From Cupriavidus sp. UYMMa02A (GTDB lineage Bacteria; Pseudomonadota; Gammaproteobacteria; Burkholderiales; Burkholderiaceae), in assembly GCA_001725945.1 (NCBI GenBank), contig LRMT01000033.1, forward strand, positions 1-64,000: a stretch of 64,000 nt of DNA. Reading direction: 5' to 3'. Position 1 is the stretch's first letter, and each line of letters begins with the position of its first letter. Below the pieces are notes generated by a model that worked only from the letters and a program-made list of their open reading frames with translations, ran no database searches and was not told where the DNA came from. This document shows, piece by piece, positions 48,022-57,623 of the stretch. The translations under genes were made by a program, and so were the position numbers.

Positions 48022-51000
48022 CTACTTGCGTGTTGGCGGCGTGCCGCGTGGCTCGGGTTCCTTGCCCGCGAAGATGCGTGCGGGGAGCGAGAAACCACGC
48101 AGCCACAGCATTTCCAGCGGTCCGTGGCCAACTTCAGTGCGTAGCTGGTAGCTGATCGGATAGGTCATGTCGGCCGGGGCCGGCACTCTTGCGTTGCGGG
48201 AATTCAGACTGTCTGTGTCGACGGTACGAGATACGCCCCCTTCGGCAGATTCTTGGCTGCCACCAGGCTTCTGTTCCTTCGTGTCGGACGTTGCCTGCCA
48301 GGTCAGCTGGAAGGTCGCACTGTCGACCGGCACGACGTGGGCGCGCTCCAGCATGCGCACCCAGCCCCAGCGCCCGTCAAACTCATGGTTCTTGCTGGTA
48401 CCCGCCTTCTCCGTCTGCCATTGCAGGCGGGTGCCAGGCTCCTGCAGGTTACTGGCCGGCCAGGTCATCGACTGCCAGGACTCGCGCTGGTTGAAGTAAT
48501 GCAGCCTCTGGTTATCCACGGTCAGCAGCGTGTCGGTCAGGCCGGGCGTGGGAATCGGCTTGAGTTGGAAGCGATACTGCGGCTCGCCTTGCGCCAGCAT
48601 GTGAGCGGCGATGTGTTGCAGGGTGTTGATGCCCTTCAGGAACATAGGATCGAAGATCACGGCCTGTCCGCCCGCAGCCGTGGGAACCCACTGATCGCCC
48701 TGCAGATCAAGCACGCCAGCAAGGTTCGTCCCCAGGAAGGCGCTGATCAGACCGCTTTGTGGTCGCAGGAAGCGCGCCAGCTCCGGCAGGGAGGCGTCAT
48801 TGGCGGTGTCGGCGAACGGATAGCGGCCGGCGAACGACCGGCCCCATGCCATCGCAATGTTCTGTCGCCAGGCCTCGTTCAGGCTCGTCTGGGCGGGTAG
48901 CAGGACGGCCTGGGTGGCCTGCGCGATCGGACGCACGAACAGCGTCTCGCCCATGCCGGCCCACTGCGTGCCGAGGCTGGCTGCGATCAACTGCGCGTAG
49001 GCTTGTGTATCCGCCAGTTCCGAACCCCTGCCCTGGAATAGGGCTTGCGCCATCTGACGAGCCTGGGCGTCGCCATCGCCACTGCTGCTGATCTGCTGCA
49101 AACGCAGCCTCAGCGCCGTGGCACGGTCCAGATAGCGTTGCAGGCTCAGGTCGCCGTTGCCTGCTGCTTGTCCTTGTCCTGCCTGCCCCACGAGCCGCAG
49201 CACTGGGCCGAACGCTGCCCCAAGCGGGCCGGCCGGGTCGGCCTTGGCGATTTCAGGCGCCTCGATCTTCTTCCCAAGCAGGTCCTTGGCCTTGTTCACC
49301 AGCGTGTCCGAGAGCGATTCCTTGCGCGCGCCGGCGCCGCCTTGGTATTCCAGCGACTTCATCAGCGCGATCACCGGCGACTGGCGTGCGTCGGCCAACA
49401 GCTTGAGCTGATCGATGACCGCGGGGCAGCGTCGCGCCGGCTCCCATTGCGCGCTGTTCATGAACTGCTGCCAGTGCTCCGCATACTCCGCGAAGTATTG
49501 CTCGGTCAACGCGGCATTCAGATCCTTGCTGGCCCCCTCCTCCGCAGCTGGCTGCGCAGGCCTTCCTCCTGCAAGGACCCAGTCGCTGGCCACCTGCTTG
49601 CGCTTGGCAGCGTCCTCGATGGCCGGCGCCACATACTCCTCATAGGCCTGCCGCGTGAAGACGCCGGGCACAATGGCCGAGGCGCGCCGCAGCCCGCGCG
49701 GATCCGTGCCGGTGGTCAGCGAACCCAGGGTCTGATCGGGGTACTTGTTGCCGGCGCCATTGACGATGCTTTGATAAATGGAGTCTTGGGCATTGCGCTC
49801 CCCGATCACAGCCAGGAGGGTCTGCCGTGCTCCCGCCACCAGCTCGGAGCGAGGCTCGATGCGCCAGTCCGGCTTGGCCTTCAGGTGCTCGGCGTAGAAC
49901 TTGAACAACCGCTCGGCCATGTCCTGCTTCTCGCCGGGCGTGATCCGCGCCTCGGTGGACCAGTGCTGCACCAGTTGCGGGGCGAGGAAGGCAGCTTCTG
50001 TCTTTTCCGGCTGTGCCAGCATGAGGTAAGCCTTGAGTGCCGCCTGTCCGCCCAGCGCCCATCGGCTGGTCTGTTCAGTCAGGTCCGTGGTCTGCATCTG
50101 GGCGAGGTCCACCAATGAAGCCTCCAGGTCCTGCTGCGCCGGGGCGACCAGCAGATCGCGGCTGGCTTTGGCGTAAGGCTTCCACAGGGCGTCCAGCACT
50201 TCTGGGTCGCGGTTCAGTCCGAAGCGGGTCAGTAGGGGCGCATGACGTTGGGTGCGGTATTCGTAGCGCTGGATTTGCTGTTGCAGCGACAGGAGTGCAT
50301 TCAGGCGAGCGCCGGCATTGGGCGCCGACTGGATGTCCAGTGCCGCTCGTTGCGCGGCGTGGATATCGCGTTGATTCAGCAAGCCGGACACGAGCATGCC
50401 TATGCTCCATAGGCCGATGGCCGTCAAGGCAAGCCCTGCGCCGATCGTGATCGGGTGCCAGCCGGTCCGGCGCCTGGCTGGCGTTGCGCGGCTTCGCCAA
50501 GGTATTGCCAAAGCGGCAAATCGGTGCCGGCGTCCGGGTTCCCCTTGTCATCAAACACGGGCGCAAAAGCGACACCGCGAACAGGCAGTTGCCTGCGTGG
50601 CCCACCTGCCAGTCCAGCAAGCCAATCGGCTAGTGGCTTGCCCCGGCTATCGAGCTGTTGGGAAAGTTTGCCCAGATAGAACCCCAGTCCATTCTGCGGC
50701 AGCTTTGAGAGACTTTGGTGAGATAGCTGGTCCCGCAGGCTTTGCAGCACTGCTTCGATGGCCTGGGCATTGCCTTGCCGAGGTATCTCACAGGCAATGA
50801 TTGGCGCATCGCCGGTGCACAATGAGCTGGTCGGTCCAACTTCAAGCGCGTAAATGGGGGCGGAAAAGTGCAGCGCCTCAGTGACTTGTGCCATCTGAGT
50901 GGCGATGGCCCGTGCGCCACGGCGCCCCTTGGATGGGACTGACTGCTCCACCTGCACTAGCACGATCGCGTCGATTGGGCGACGGCGCCGCAGCCTGTAC

Positions 51001-51517
51001 AGTTGCTTGAGCCAGGCAGCGTCCGGTTGACCGTCTTTGCTACACTTGCTCGACAGCAGGATGGCATCCGGGGTCACTAGCCAACCTTGTTCATTGATTC
51101 GAGGTACCAGTTGGGCAATGGCGACCTTGTCGCCGGTCAACAAGAGCCAGGGCTGACGGTAGCGCCAGCGCATGCCGTATTGCAACCGCAAAGCTTCTCG
51201 TAATTCCGTTAACGAATGGATCGCAGGCTTCGGCTCAGTAGTCCGGGTAAGAATGGTGCCTTGGGTAGTGCCAGTCAACTCCGTTCGCTTGGCAATCAAC
51301 CAGTTGCTTAATTGACGCATCGCGCCGGTCCAACGAGTCCACTGGTCGAAAGAAGAGCGATCGCCAGGACAAGCGAACCTACTGCCACCACTGACAGCCA
51401 GAGACTACGATCCTCGGACGTCTTAACGCCCAGATAATCTCCCCAGATAAGAATCGCGCCGCAAACAAGCAGTGCAAGAAACAGAATGGACAGTAGGTCG
51501 AGTCGGTGCTTCTTCAT
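48022..51517 (-). CDS. tssM: TssM/IcmF-type T6SS membrane protein (two frameshifts; no P-loop seen)
   Basis: About 1165 residues. Two N-terminal helices (LLSILFLALLVCGAILIWG and LWLSVVAVGSLVLAIALL) precede a cytoplasmic domain and a third helix (ITIGAGLALTAIGLWSIGML). The long periplasmic part includes the TssM C-terminal domain (VVIDQLKLL type helices, later FDGRWGWVRMLERAHVVPVD and FSLPARIFAG). Breaks near 51325 and 50490 are each one base. In the cytoplasmic domain the usual GxxGxGKT is replaced by QPWLLLTGDKVAIAQLV, so ATP/GTP binding looks lost. It forms the membrane complex with TssJ and TssL. Confidence 0.9.
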
Positions 51518-51571
51518 TAATTCGAGAATTCTTTCTGCAAAGGACGGTCCGGGAGAACGGCGTGCGATGAC

Positions 51572-51862
51572 TCACACATCCGTGTACGTCGCATACTGCG
51601 AAGGGACTAGCAGAGGGCTCGGCGTGCACTTGCATGCGCAAATGTCGTCGCTCAATGCACCCTCTCGCCCATCCGGGGCCTTCATCGAATGACGCGGTCC
51701 CTGGCAAACAATACGTCCCGTTGTCTGGCAGGCGGGGCACCAAACCGGATCATCCTCAAAAGCTTGTTCGCGGTCGCCCACTTTATCGTTGGCATCACCA
51801 CCTATGACGGATCCGCCCGCAGTGGTTCTATCGCCTCTCAATACGTCATAACGCCTTGTCAT
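51572..51862 (-). CDS. PAAR-repeat spike-tip protein
   Basis: About 96 residues, intact. MTRRYDVLRGDRTTAGGSVI, then GGDANDKVGDREQAFEDDPV and WCPACQTTGRIVCQGPRH, with paired cysteines, is the compact PAAR cone of the type that caps VgrG. Its ATG overlaps the stop of the preceding gene (ATGA at 51859-51862). It probably sharpens the VgrG encoded at the start of this arm. Confidence 0.85.
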   Translation of the reverse strand: MTRRYDVLRGDRTTAGGSVIGGDANDKVGDREQAFEDDPVWCPACQTTGRIVCQGPRHSMKAPDGREGALSDDICACKCTPSPLLVPSQYATYTDV

Positions 51863-53151
51863 TCGGCCTCCTGCGCTGTTTGGTCCTCGGACTTGCTCCG
51901 GGCCGTGCTTACGCTCTTCAGCACGATGCAGTCGATGCGTCCTTCCTGCCCAACCGAGACAGTTTGAACGGGGGCATCTTCGGCAAGCAATGCGGACGCG
52001 CAGGCCAGAGCGAGCCACGGGGCGGCGATACCTGCGTGCCCAATGGATTGATCGAGATCGGTGGCGCGCACGACCAGCCCCATCTTGATTCCGGTCTCCC
52101 GAAGCGCTCCTGCCTGTGTTGGGTCGAGGCCCGTCTGCCATGCTCCCGAAATCTGCTTGGCTGACACACCCGCCCAGCGAAGCGCTGTCGACAGCGGCTC
52201 TGCCACCCGTTCCATCAGACCGCGGACCGGCCGGTGCAAAATCGCATCGCGGACTACGCCATGCTTGCGTGCCAGTGAATCTGGTAGCAGCAATATGGCT
52301 GCCCCCGCTTCTGCCGCGCCCGACGGCGGCGATGCGGCCAGCAATGGATGGAGCTGTATCGCGACAAGAGAGTGGCTTGGACTTCCCTCCCTTCCAGGGT
52401 GGCGTCAAGCACCTGTCGAGCTCGATCAGTCGCCCAGCCTCTCTGCACCTTGAACCACCACCACGCCTCGCAATGGCTTGGTGCGGCAACATGTCTCCCA
52501 CAGTTGCGTGTTCTCTTCGGGAGGCAGCCCGTTGGTGATTTGCAAACGCACTCTCAGCGGCATGCCCAATGGCAACTTCCGAATACGCGGCAACAATTCG
52601 GTCACAAGCTCATCTAACAGCCATGCCGTCACCTGACGTGAGCGGTCCAAATCATCGGAGAGATTGCCAGGCGTGGTCTGCATGCCAGGGGTGTTCAGCC
52701 ATCGTGCTCTGACCGGTTCTTCATCGCGAGCAATAGACGCTCGCGTCTTGAGTGTCAATATGCCTTTCTGTATGGATGCGGCGGCATTCTCGTCAGGTCT
52801 AGCGGAGAATCGGTGGACTGGCCCGACCAGGGCGAGCGGAATACTTGCCGCGCGAAAGACTCGTTCGTTGAAAGCGCGTACTGCTGCGTTGTGAAGCCCC
52901 ACATCCAATACAGGCGCTTCGTAACGACTAAATCGGCGCAGCACAACGAATCCGGATATGCCCACAGGGAAAATGACCAGACTGGTCCAGAATTTCCACG
53001 TGTGCGTTGGCACGCCCCGGGGCCAAAGCAAGAGGACTGCGGCCACGCCGAGCAGCACCGTCACGACAAACACGATGCCCCACACCAGCTTGGATGGCGG
53101 CATGCCTATGATCGGCTCTTCAGGCGGAAGTAAGGAAAAATCGACAGCCAT
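51859..53151 (-). CDS. T6SS-locus protein with two membrane helices, unknown function (two frameshifts)
   Basis: About 430 residues after repair of breaks near 52432 and 52345. Two N-terminal hydrophobic segments (about residues 22-44 KLVWGIVFVVTVLLGVAAVL and 51-70 FWTSLVIFPVGISGFVVL) are followed by a soluble domain with RAFNERVFRAASIPLALVGP and later LDQSIGHAGIAAPWLALACA. I recognise no family. Position between the immunity genes and PAAR/tssM suggests an accessory T6SS role, possibly in loading or regulating the effector set. Confidence 0.6.
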
Positions 53152-53266
53152 GTTAGACAGCTAGACCATTGCTTAGGGTGATATCGTGCATCTCGCGCGC
53201 GGCCGGTCATCACGACAGAAGGGCGCGAGCACAGCGCCGCCGCATTGCATCAATCTCATCGCCACA

Positions 53267-54341
53267 TCAGAATCCATTCGGGCGCGGACGCAAAGTGGGC
53301 ATCACCTTGTCCCACAACGCAACGGATTCGCCTTCCGTCAGCGATGCATGAGAGATTTCGTGTGCTTTGAGCAGCAAATTTGGGCCCAACATCGAGAACC
53401 AAGTTGACAAGCGGCGATTGCGGACTTCCGATCCGGGCATTGGCTTCAAGCGCGAAATGAAATCCCGGAACATCTGCAGTGGTGGTACCCGCCATCAACC
53501 ATTCTTCCGCTGTCAAACCTTGCAGGGCGACAACGCCATTGCGTAACGTGCGACCGCTGTTGCGGCTCAATGCCTCTTTGATTTCCGCGCCCCTCTGTAG
53601 CAGTGAATCGGAACTCCGAATGTTGGAATCCGTATCAATGTTGAAGTTGACATCGCGATGGCTATCCAACACGAACTTCGTCTTTGTGTTCTCTTGGTCA
53701 AGCGCCTTGCCTTGCAAGAATCCGCCCTGGAAGCACACGCCGGGCTCGGTCGGTATCTCGTCATCGGTACGTCCGCGGGCTCTTGATAGCATCGAGATGA
53801 CCAGCTGCGAGCGTTCAGAAAAATTCGTCATATCCGGATCATCCCGGACTTCCGGCTTGTTCCTAAAATACACGGAGTCTCTGGCAGATGACGCCTCTAT
53901 CTGCATCTTGATCTGATACCCACGGCTCCATTGATAGGCCTCAATGATCCGTACGCTATCGGGGCTTTCAAAGACGCTCCCTAACGATACGAAATACCGG
54001 GACTCTGGAACACCTTCAATGGCGCGATCTGCATAGAGATACCGATAACCAAAGTGACTCTTGGCTCCCGCAAGCTCATTACTACGTTCTTGCATCGTCC
54101 TTTGGTGCTCATCAAGCGTCATAGGCTTCGCATCGATCTCGACGCCCTCCACCCGAAACGATTGAAAGACACGCGCATCGTTCGGCATATCGATCAAGTA
54201 TCGGCCGACACAATGTGGCGCCAAATGGGCCGTCAATTCGATCACTGTCGTTTGTTCCTGTTGGGTTAGGGGTCGATGGCGACCACACGCGCTTAGGCTC
54301 AGTGCCAGACACAGTGCGGCCATACTAAAGAGGCATTTCAT
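53267..54341 (-). CDS. Tli4-like T6SS immunity lipoprotein, second copy (one frameshift)
   Basis: About 358 residues. MKCLFSMAALCLALSLSACG is a lipoprotein signal with acylated Cys. The mature part has LTAHLAPHCVGRYLIDMPND and FGYRYLYADRAIEGVPESRY, as in the Tli4 N-terminal domain, and after a break near 53375 ends SLTEGESVALWDKVMPTLRP. It would neutralise a periplasmic phospholipase effector. It overlaps (ATGA) the preceding truncated lipase gene. Composition here is less GC-rich than the core T6SS genes. Confidence 0.8.
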
Positions 54342-54601
54342 AGCGTGCAGGCCATGTCGCTGGCTTGGATCTGGTGGGCACCCGGACACATTTCTTCGCA
54401 GAGATAACGCTCGTGCCCAGCGGCTATGAAGGACTCCTGCAGCGCAGGAAATCCACTGGATAGCATGATCGGCATCACGTAGGGTTTTGCGAGAACAATC
54501 TTCTCGCGCTGATCCTCTGTCGGTGTCAGCGTCGTCGGGGTGTATTGATCGCCGTCCTTGTCGACGACACTACTGTAGAGAACGTGGCTCGTTTCGGCCA
54601 T
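54338..54601 (-). CDS. Truncated duplicate of the lipase effector N-terminus
   Basis: A 87-residue frame. Residues 1-42 (MAETSHVLYSSVVDKDGDQY and TPTEDQREKIVLAKPYVMPI) match the N-terminus of the full lipase at 55811-57593 (MAESHTVFISSAVDKSGDQY and TPADDQREKIVLAKPYVIPV). The remainder has no catalytic motifs and ends GHERYLCEEMCPGAHQIQAS, like the small protein encoded at 54625-54918. It looks like an orphan toxin stub left in front of a retained immunity gene, although it may still be made. Confidence 0.72.
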   Translation of the reverse strand: MAETSHVLYSSVVDKDGDQYTPTTLTPTEDQREKIVLAKPYVMPIMLSSGFPALQESFIAAGHERYLCEEMCPGAHQIQASDMACTL

Positions 54602-54624
54602 GACTTGTTTCTAAGTGATGTGGT

Positions 54625-54918
54625 TCAGGTTACCCGGCAGCCGGGCCTGGAACGGCTCGACAAACAGACGTCGTTGAAGCGAGATCCTTCCTGCTTCGCG
54701 AGGTCCTGCCGCCGACTACCAGCGGTGTCATGTGAGATCGCTGCCAAATCGGCTTCATGGCTCTTCTCACCTTCCGTCGGAAATACTTCCTCGCAGAGAT
54801 AGCGCATGGCTTGGCTAACTGTCATGGAAGGCCAGAGCAAAGCCGGGTCATCGGCAAGCATGACAATGGGCATTGCGCCCACCGTCATGAGAAAGCAGCG
54901 TCGCGAGACAGACTTCAT
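54625..54918 (-). CDS. Small exported protein of the effector-immunity cluster
   Basis: A 97-residue frame starting with a signal-like segment (MKSVSRRCFLMTVGAMPIVM, SRRCF resembling a twin-arginine start). AMRYLCEEVFPTEGEKSHEA is shared in pattern with the end of the truncated lipase gene downstream. The last ~40 residues may be out of frame. Its ATG overlaps the stop of the upstream immunity gene. I do not recognise the family. A small adaptor or co-effector is possible. Confidence 0.5.
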   Translation of the reverse strand: MKSVSRRCFLMTVGAMPIVMLADDPALLWPSMTVSQAMRYLCEEVFPTEGEKSHEADLAAISHDTAGSRRQDLAKQEGSRFNDVCLSSRSRPGCRVT

Positions 54919-55814
54919 ACGGCCCCCGGTCGCAAGCGAATGGAATCAACCACGGCATCCCACAGTTCCAGTGCCTCTTCGTCGCTGGCGAAAGATTCCT
55001 TATTCGTGGTGTAGGCGCTCTCTCTAACCTCAAGCGTGACGTTCAGATTGGGCTCCGCCAGGGAGTTGGCCTTGCCCGGCGCCTCCCACTTGAAGCCATA
55101 AGCACGCTTGCCGTCCTGGGTGCCGGCCAGAAGGATTTCGTCGGCCTCAATTGGCCCGACAGGCCGCGCTCGATTGCGCAGACGTGAAAGTCCTGCCACT
55201 GTGCCTAGCAGGCCGGCTACGGCCCCTCCTGCGCGCTCGCGCAAGCCGGGAGCCACTCGGCCTAGCGTATACGAAGCGATCTCGAACGATACATCGGGCT
55301 TGCCAGGCAACTGGATTAGCATGTTCCAGCTTTCGAGATTTAGTCGTTTCGCCCCCAAGAGGCAGCGGTCCACAGCAAATCCAATGCCCTGCGGCATCTC
55401 GCCAGGCGGGATCTCGCTCCATTCTCGCGACAGCCTTTCACAAGAGGCGAGAATCGCCTGCTTCTTGCTTGGCGCCACATCGCCTGAATACTCAATTGTC
55501 TTGGAGCCGACTCTAAAATAGGTACAGAAACGATAATAGGCGTCTTCGTCGGGCCCCTCCCACGAAATCAGTGTTACTGATCCAGTCGAATACCGTACTC
55601 GATCGACAAACATGCTACCTTGCTTGTCATGCTTGGTAGCGCGCAGCGCTTGTTCCCTTTGTGCAACCAGCCGCTCAAAGTCCTCATGATTTTCGATCTC
55701 GAGAAGCAGCGCAATCTTCAGCTTGTTATACGAGTAGGTTTCTATCGTCTTCGCGTCACCTGGCAGGTCCACGACGTGCCGACCAATAGCGCGCGTTTTC
55801 CATCCCTCTTTCAT
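54915..55814 (-). CDS. Tli4-like T6SS immunity protein, first copy
   Basis: Intact, about 299 residues from the ATG at 55814. TRAIGRHVVDLPGDAKTIET and FERLVAQREQALRATKHDKQ match the N-terminal half of Tli4-type immunity proteins. The C-terminal half has GFAVDRCLLGAKRLNLESWN and ends EEALELWDAVVDSIRLRPGA. No signal peptide is visible, unlike the second copy, so it may act in the cytoplasm or its leader may be lost. Its start overlaps the lipase stop, the usual effector-immunity coupling. Confidence 0.82.
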   Translation of the reverse strand: MKEGWKTRAIGRHVVDLPGDAKTIETYSYNKLKIALLLEIENHEDFERLVAQREQALRATKHDKQGSMFVDRVRYSTGSVTLISWEGPDEDAYYRFCTYFRVGSKTIEYSGDVAPSKKQAILASCERLSREWSEIPPGEMPQGIGFAVDRCLLGAKRLNLESWNMLIQLPGKPDVSFEIASYTLGRVAPGLRERAGGAVAGLLGTVAGLSRLRNRARPVGPIEADEILLAGTQDGKRAYGFKWEAPGKANSLAEPNLNVTLEVRESAYTTNKESFASDEEALELWDAVVDSIRLRPGAV

Positions 55815-57593
55815 GCCGACTCCTTCTTGTGCCAATTTGCCTGTCTGGCGATCTTGATGATGGCAAACATCGTGGCATAGAGCGCACGCTCGTCCTCATA
55901 GCTGCCCTGGTGGTCGTAGCCGAACGCCGCGTTATGCAGACCGGTATTGCCTTGTCCATGCGCAAAGCTCATTGCAATGCCTGCCTTACCTGGCGCCGCC
56001 CCGGAGTAGCTGGGTACTGTGCCGTCGCCCGGGCAATCTGGCTTACCGATCGTCAGGCGAATTCCGCCCGATGTTCGAAGTGTCCCATTGCCGTCATCAG
56101 CGACAATGGCAAACTTTTCTGGGCTGATCGATCCAACTTCCGCTCCTTCCCAAGCTACCTCACCCCAAGTGTTTCGATCCTTGTCTGCAAGGAGCCCTGT
56201 CCCGAGAACCCACCCGCGTCCCCATTGCTATTGCGGATCCCTTGCGCACCGTAGTGCGCGTAGGTCGGAGCCTTGTACTGCTGCCTGATAGATTCGTGAA
56301 ACTTCCTGATCTTGTTAATGATCATGTTCAGTTTCTCCCGGGGCTGTTCCGGAGACTCTTCGACGTCATCGAATGACTGTGCGTGCATTTGTCCTGACGG
56401 ATTCATCAATCCCAGATTGGCATCCGGCACCAGGCCATACCACTCGGGGGAGAGATAGATCTCGCTGTACGGATCATTGTTGCGAGGCAGTGGGTCCACT
56501 ATGTCCACGCCGGTCCCCTTGTCACGCACCCGTAGCCATGGTTTCCCACCGTTGTAGTCGGCAGTGGGCAACAACTCCAGTCCGCCCGGTGCTTGCGAGA
56601 GGATGGCAACAACGTCAGCAGCATTGCGCCCCAGGAATAGCTGTTCCACACTTTCGAATCCTGCGCGCATGCGTTTATAGGTGGCAGGCGCACCTGTGGC
56701 CGCTGAACGCCATGCGAGACGCCCATTACCTTGTCGCACTGATGAATTTCGGTCAGCGCCCGGCTCACCAGCCCGCCCATCGAATGGGTCACGACAATCA
56801 CCTTTTCTGCCATCGGCCGGTTCGGCTTCTTGCGCTGGATCGTGCATTGGTTATTGCCTTCACCATCTGGCGTATCCTTGATCACGACGCGTTTTCCTTC
56901 GTTGTAGTAGGGAAGAATCGTGTTCTCGATCAAGTCCTTGATCGCAGCGCCCGAGTCCTTGTTGCTCTGCAGCCAGTTATAGCCGCCCGCCCAGACATCG
57001 AATTGATAGTTGCCCGCATGCAGGACCTCCTCACGCGTCAGCGCTTCCCCCTCTTTGGCGCCCCATTCACGTGGAGATTCCTGACCAGACTCAGCGGCCC
57101 AACCCTTGAGATCGGCTTGGCATCGCTCGAAATCGTACCGAGCCAAGTCATTGAGCAAGTTCTGTAGCTGCGCCATAAAAGGGTGGTAGCTGGAACGCAT
57201 CAATGCGCCCCAGCCGCGTGCTACCAGCACATTCTTCGGCAAGCCGCTTTCACCCACATCAATGGGCCCGCTTGGGTCGACCTCCGCCTTTTCGGTCGCC
57301 AACTCATCAGCCCGTTGCTCAGTGCTCTTGAAAAGATAACCAAGCAGTTGTCCGATTGCATCCATGGCGCCCTGCATATCCAGATTGGGTGGCCGCCAGA
57401 CGACCTTCTTGCTATCGCTTCGCCTGAGGTTTGTGCCCATGATGCCCGGCAGGAACAGAACAGGAATCACGTATGGCTTTGCCAGGACGATCTTCTCGCG
57501 TTGATCGTCCGCTGGGGTGAGTATTGCGGAGCTGTATTGATCGCCGCTCTTGTCTACTGCACTGGAAATGAAAACAGTGTGCGATTCGGCCAT
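55811..57593 (-). CDS. T6SS lipase/phospholipase effector (Tle type; two frameshifts)
   Basis: About 594 residues. Alpha/beta-hydrolase with a full triad: the oxyanion LFLPGIMGTNL near residue 46, the nucleophile elbow VTHSMGGLVS (GxSxG-like HSMGG), the Asp in PGDGTVPSYSG and the His in FGYDHQGSYED. The frame breaks near 56790 and 56165, each repaired by one base. The ending RQANWHKKESA overlaps the immunity gene start. It lies 30 bases after vgrG and so is probably loaded on that VgrG and delivered into rival cells to cut membrane phospholipids. The Tli4-like immunity genes favour the Tle4 group, but the exact group is unsure. Confidence 0.86.
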
Positions 57594-57623
57594 GACCTCG
57601 GTTCCAGATTTCGCTTCTTGGGG

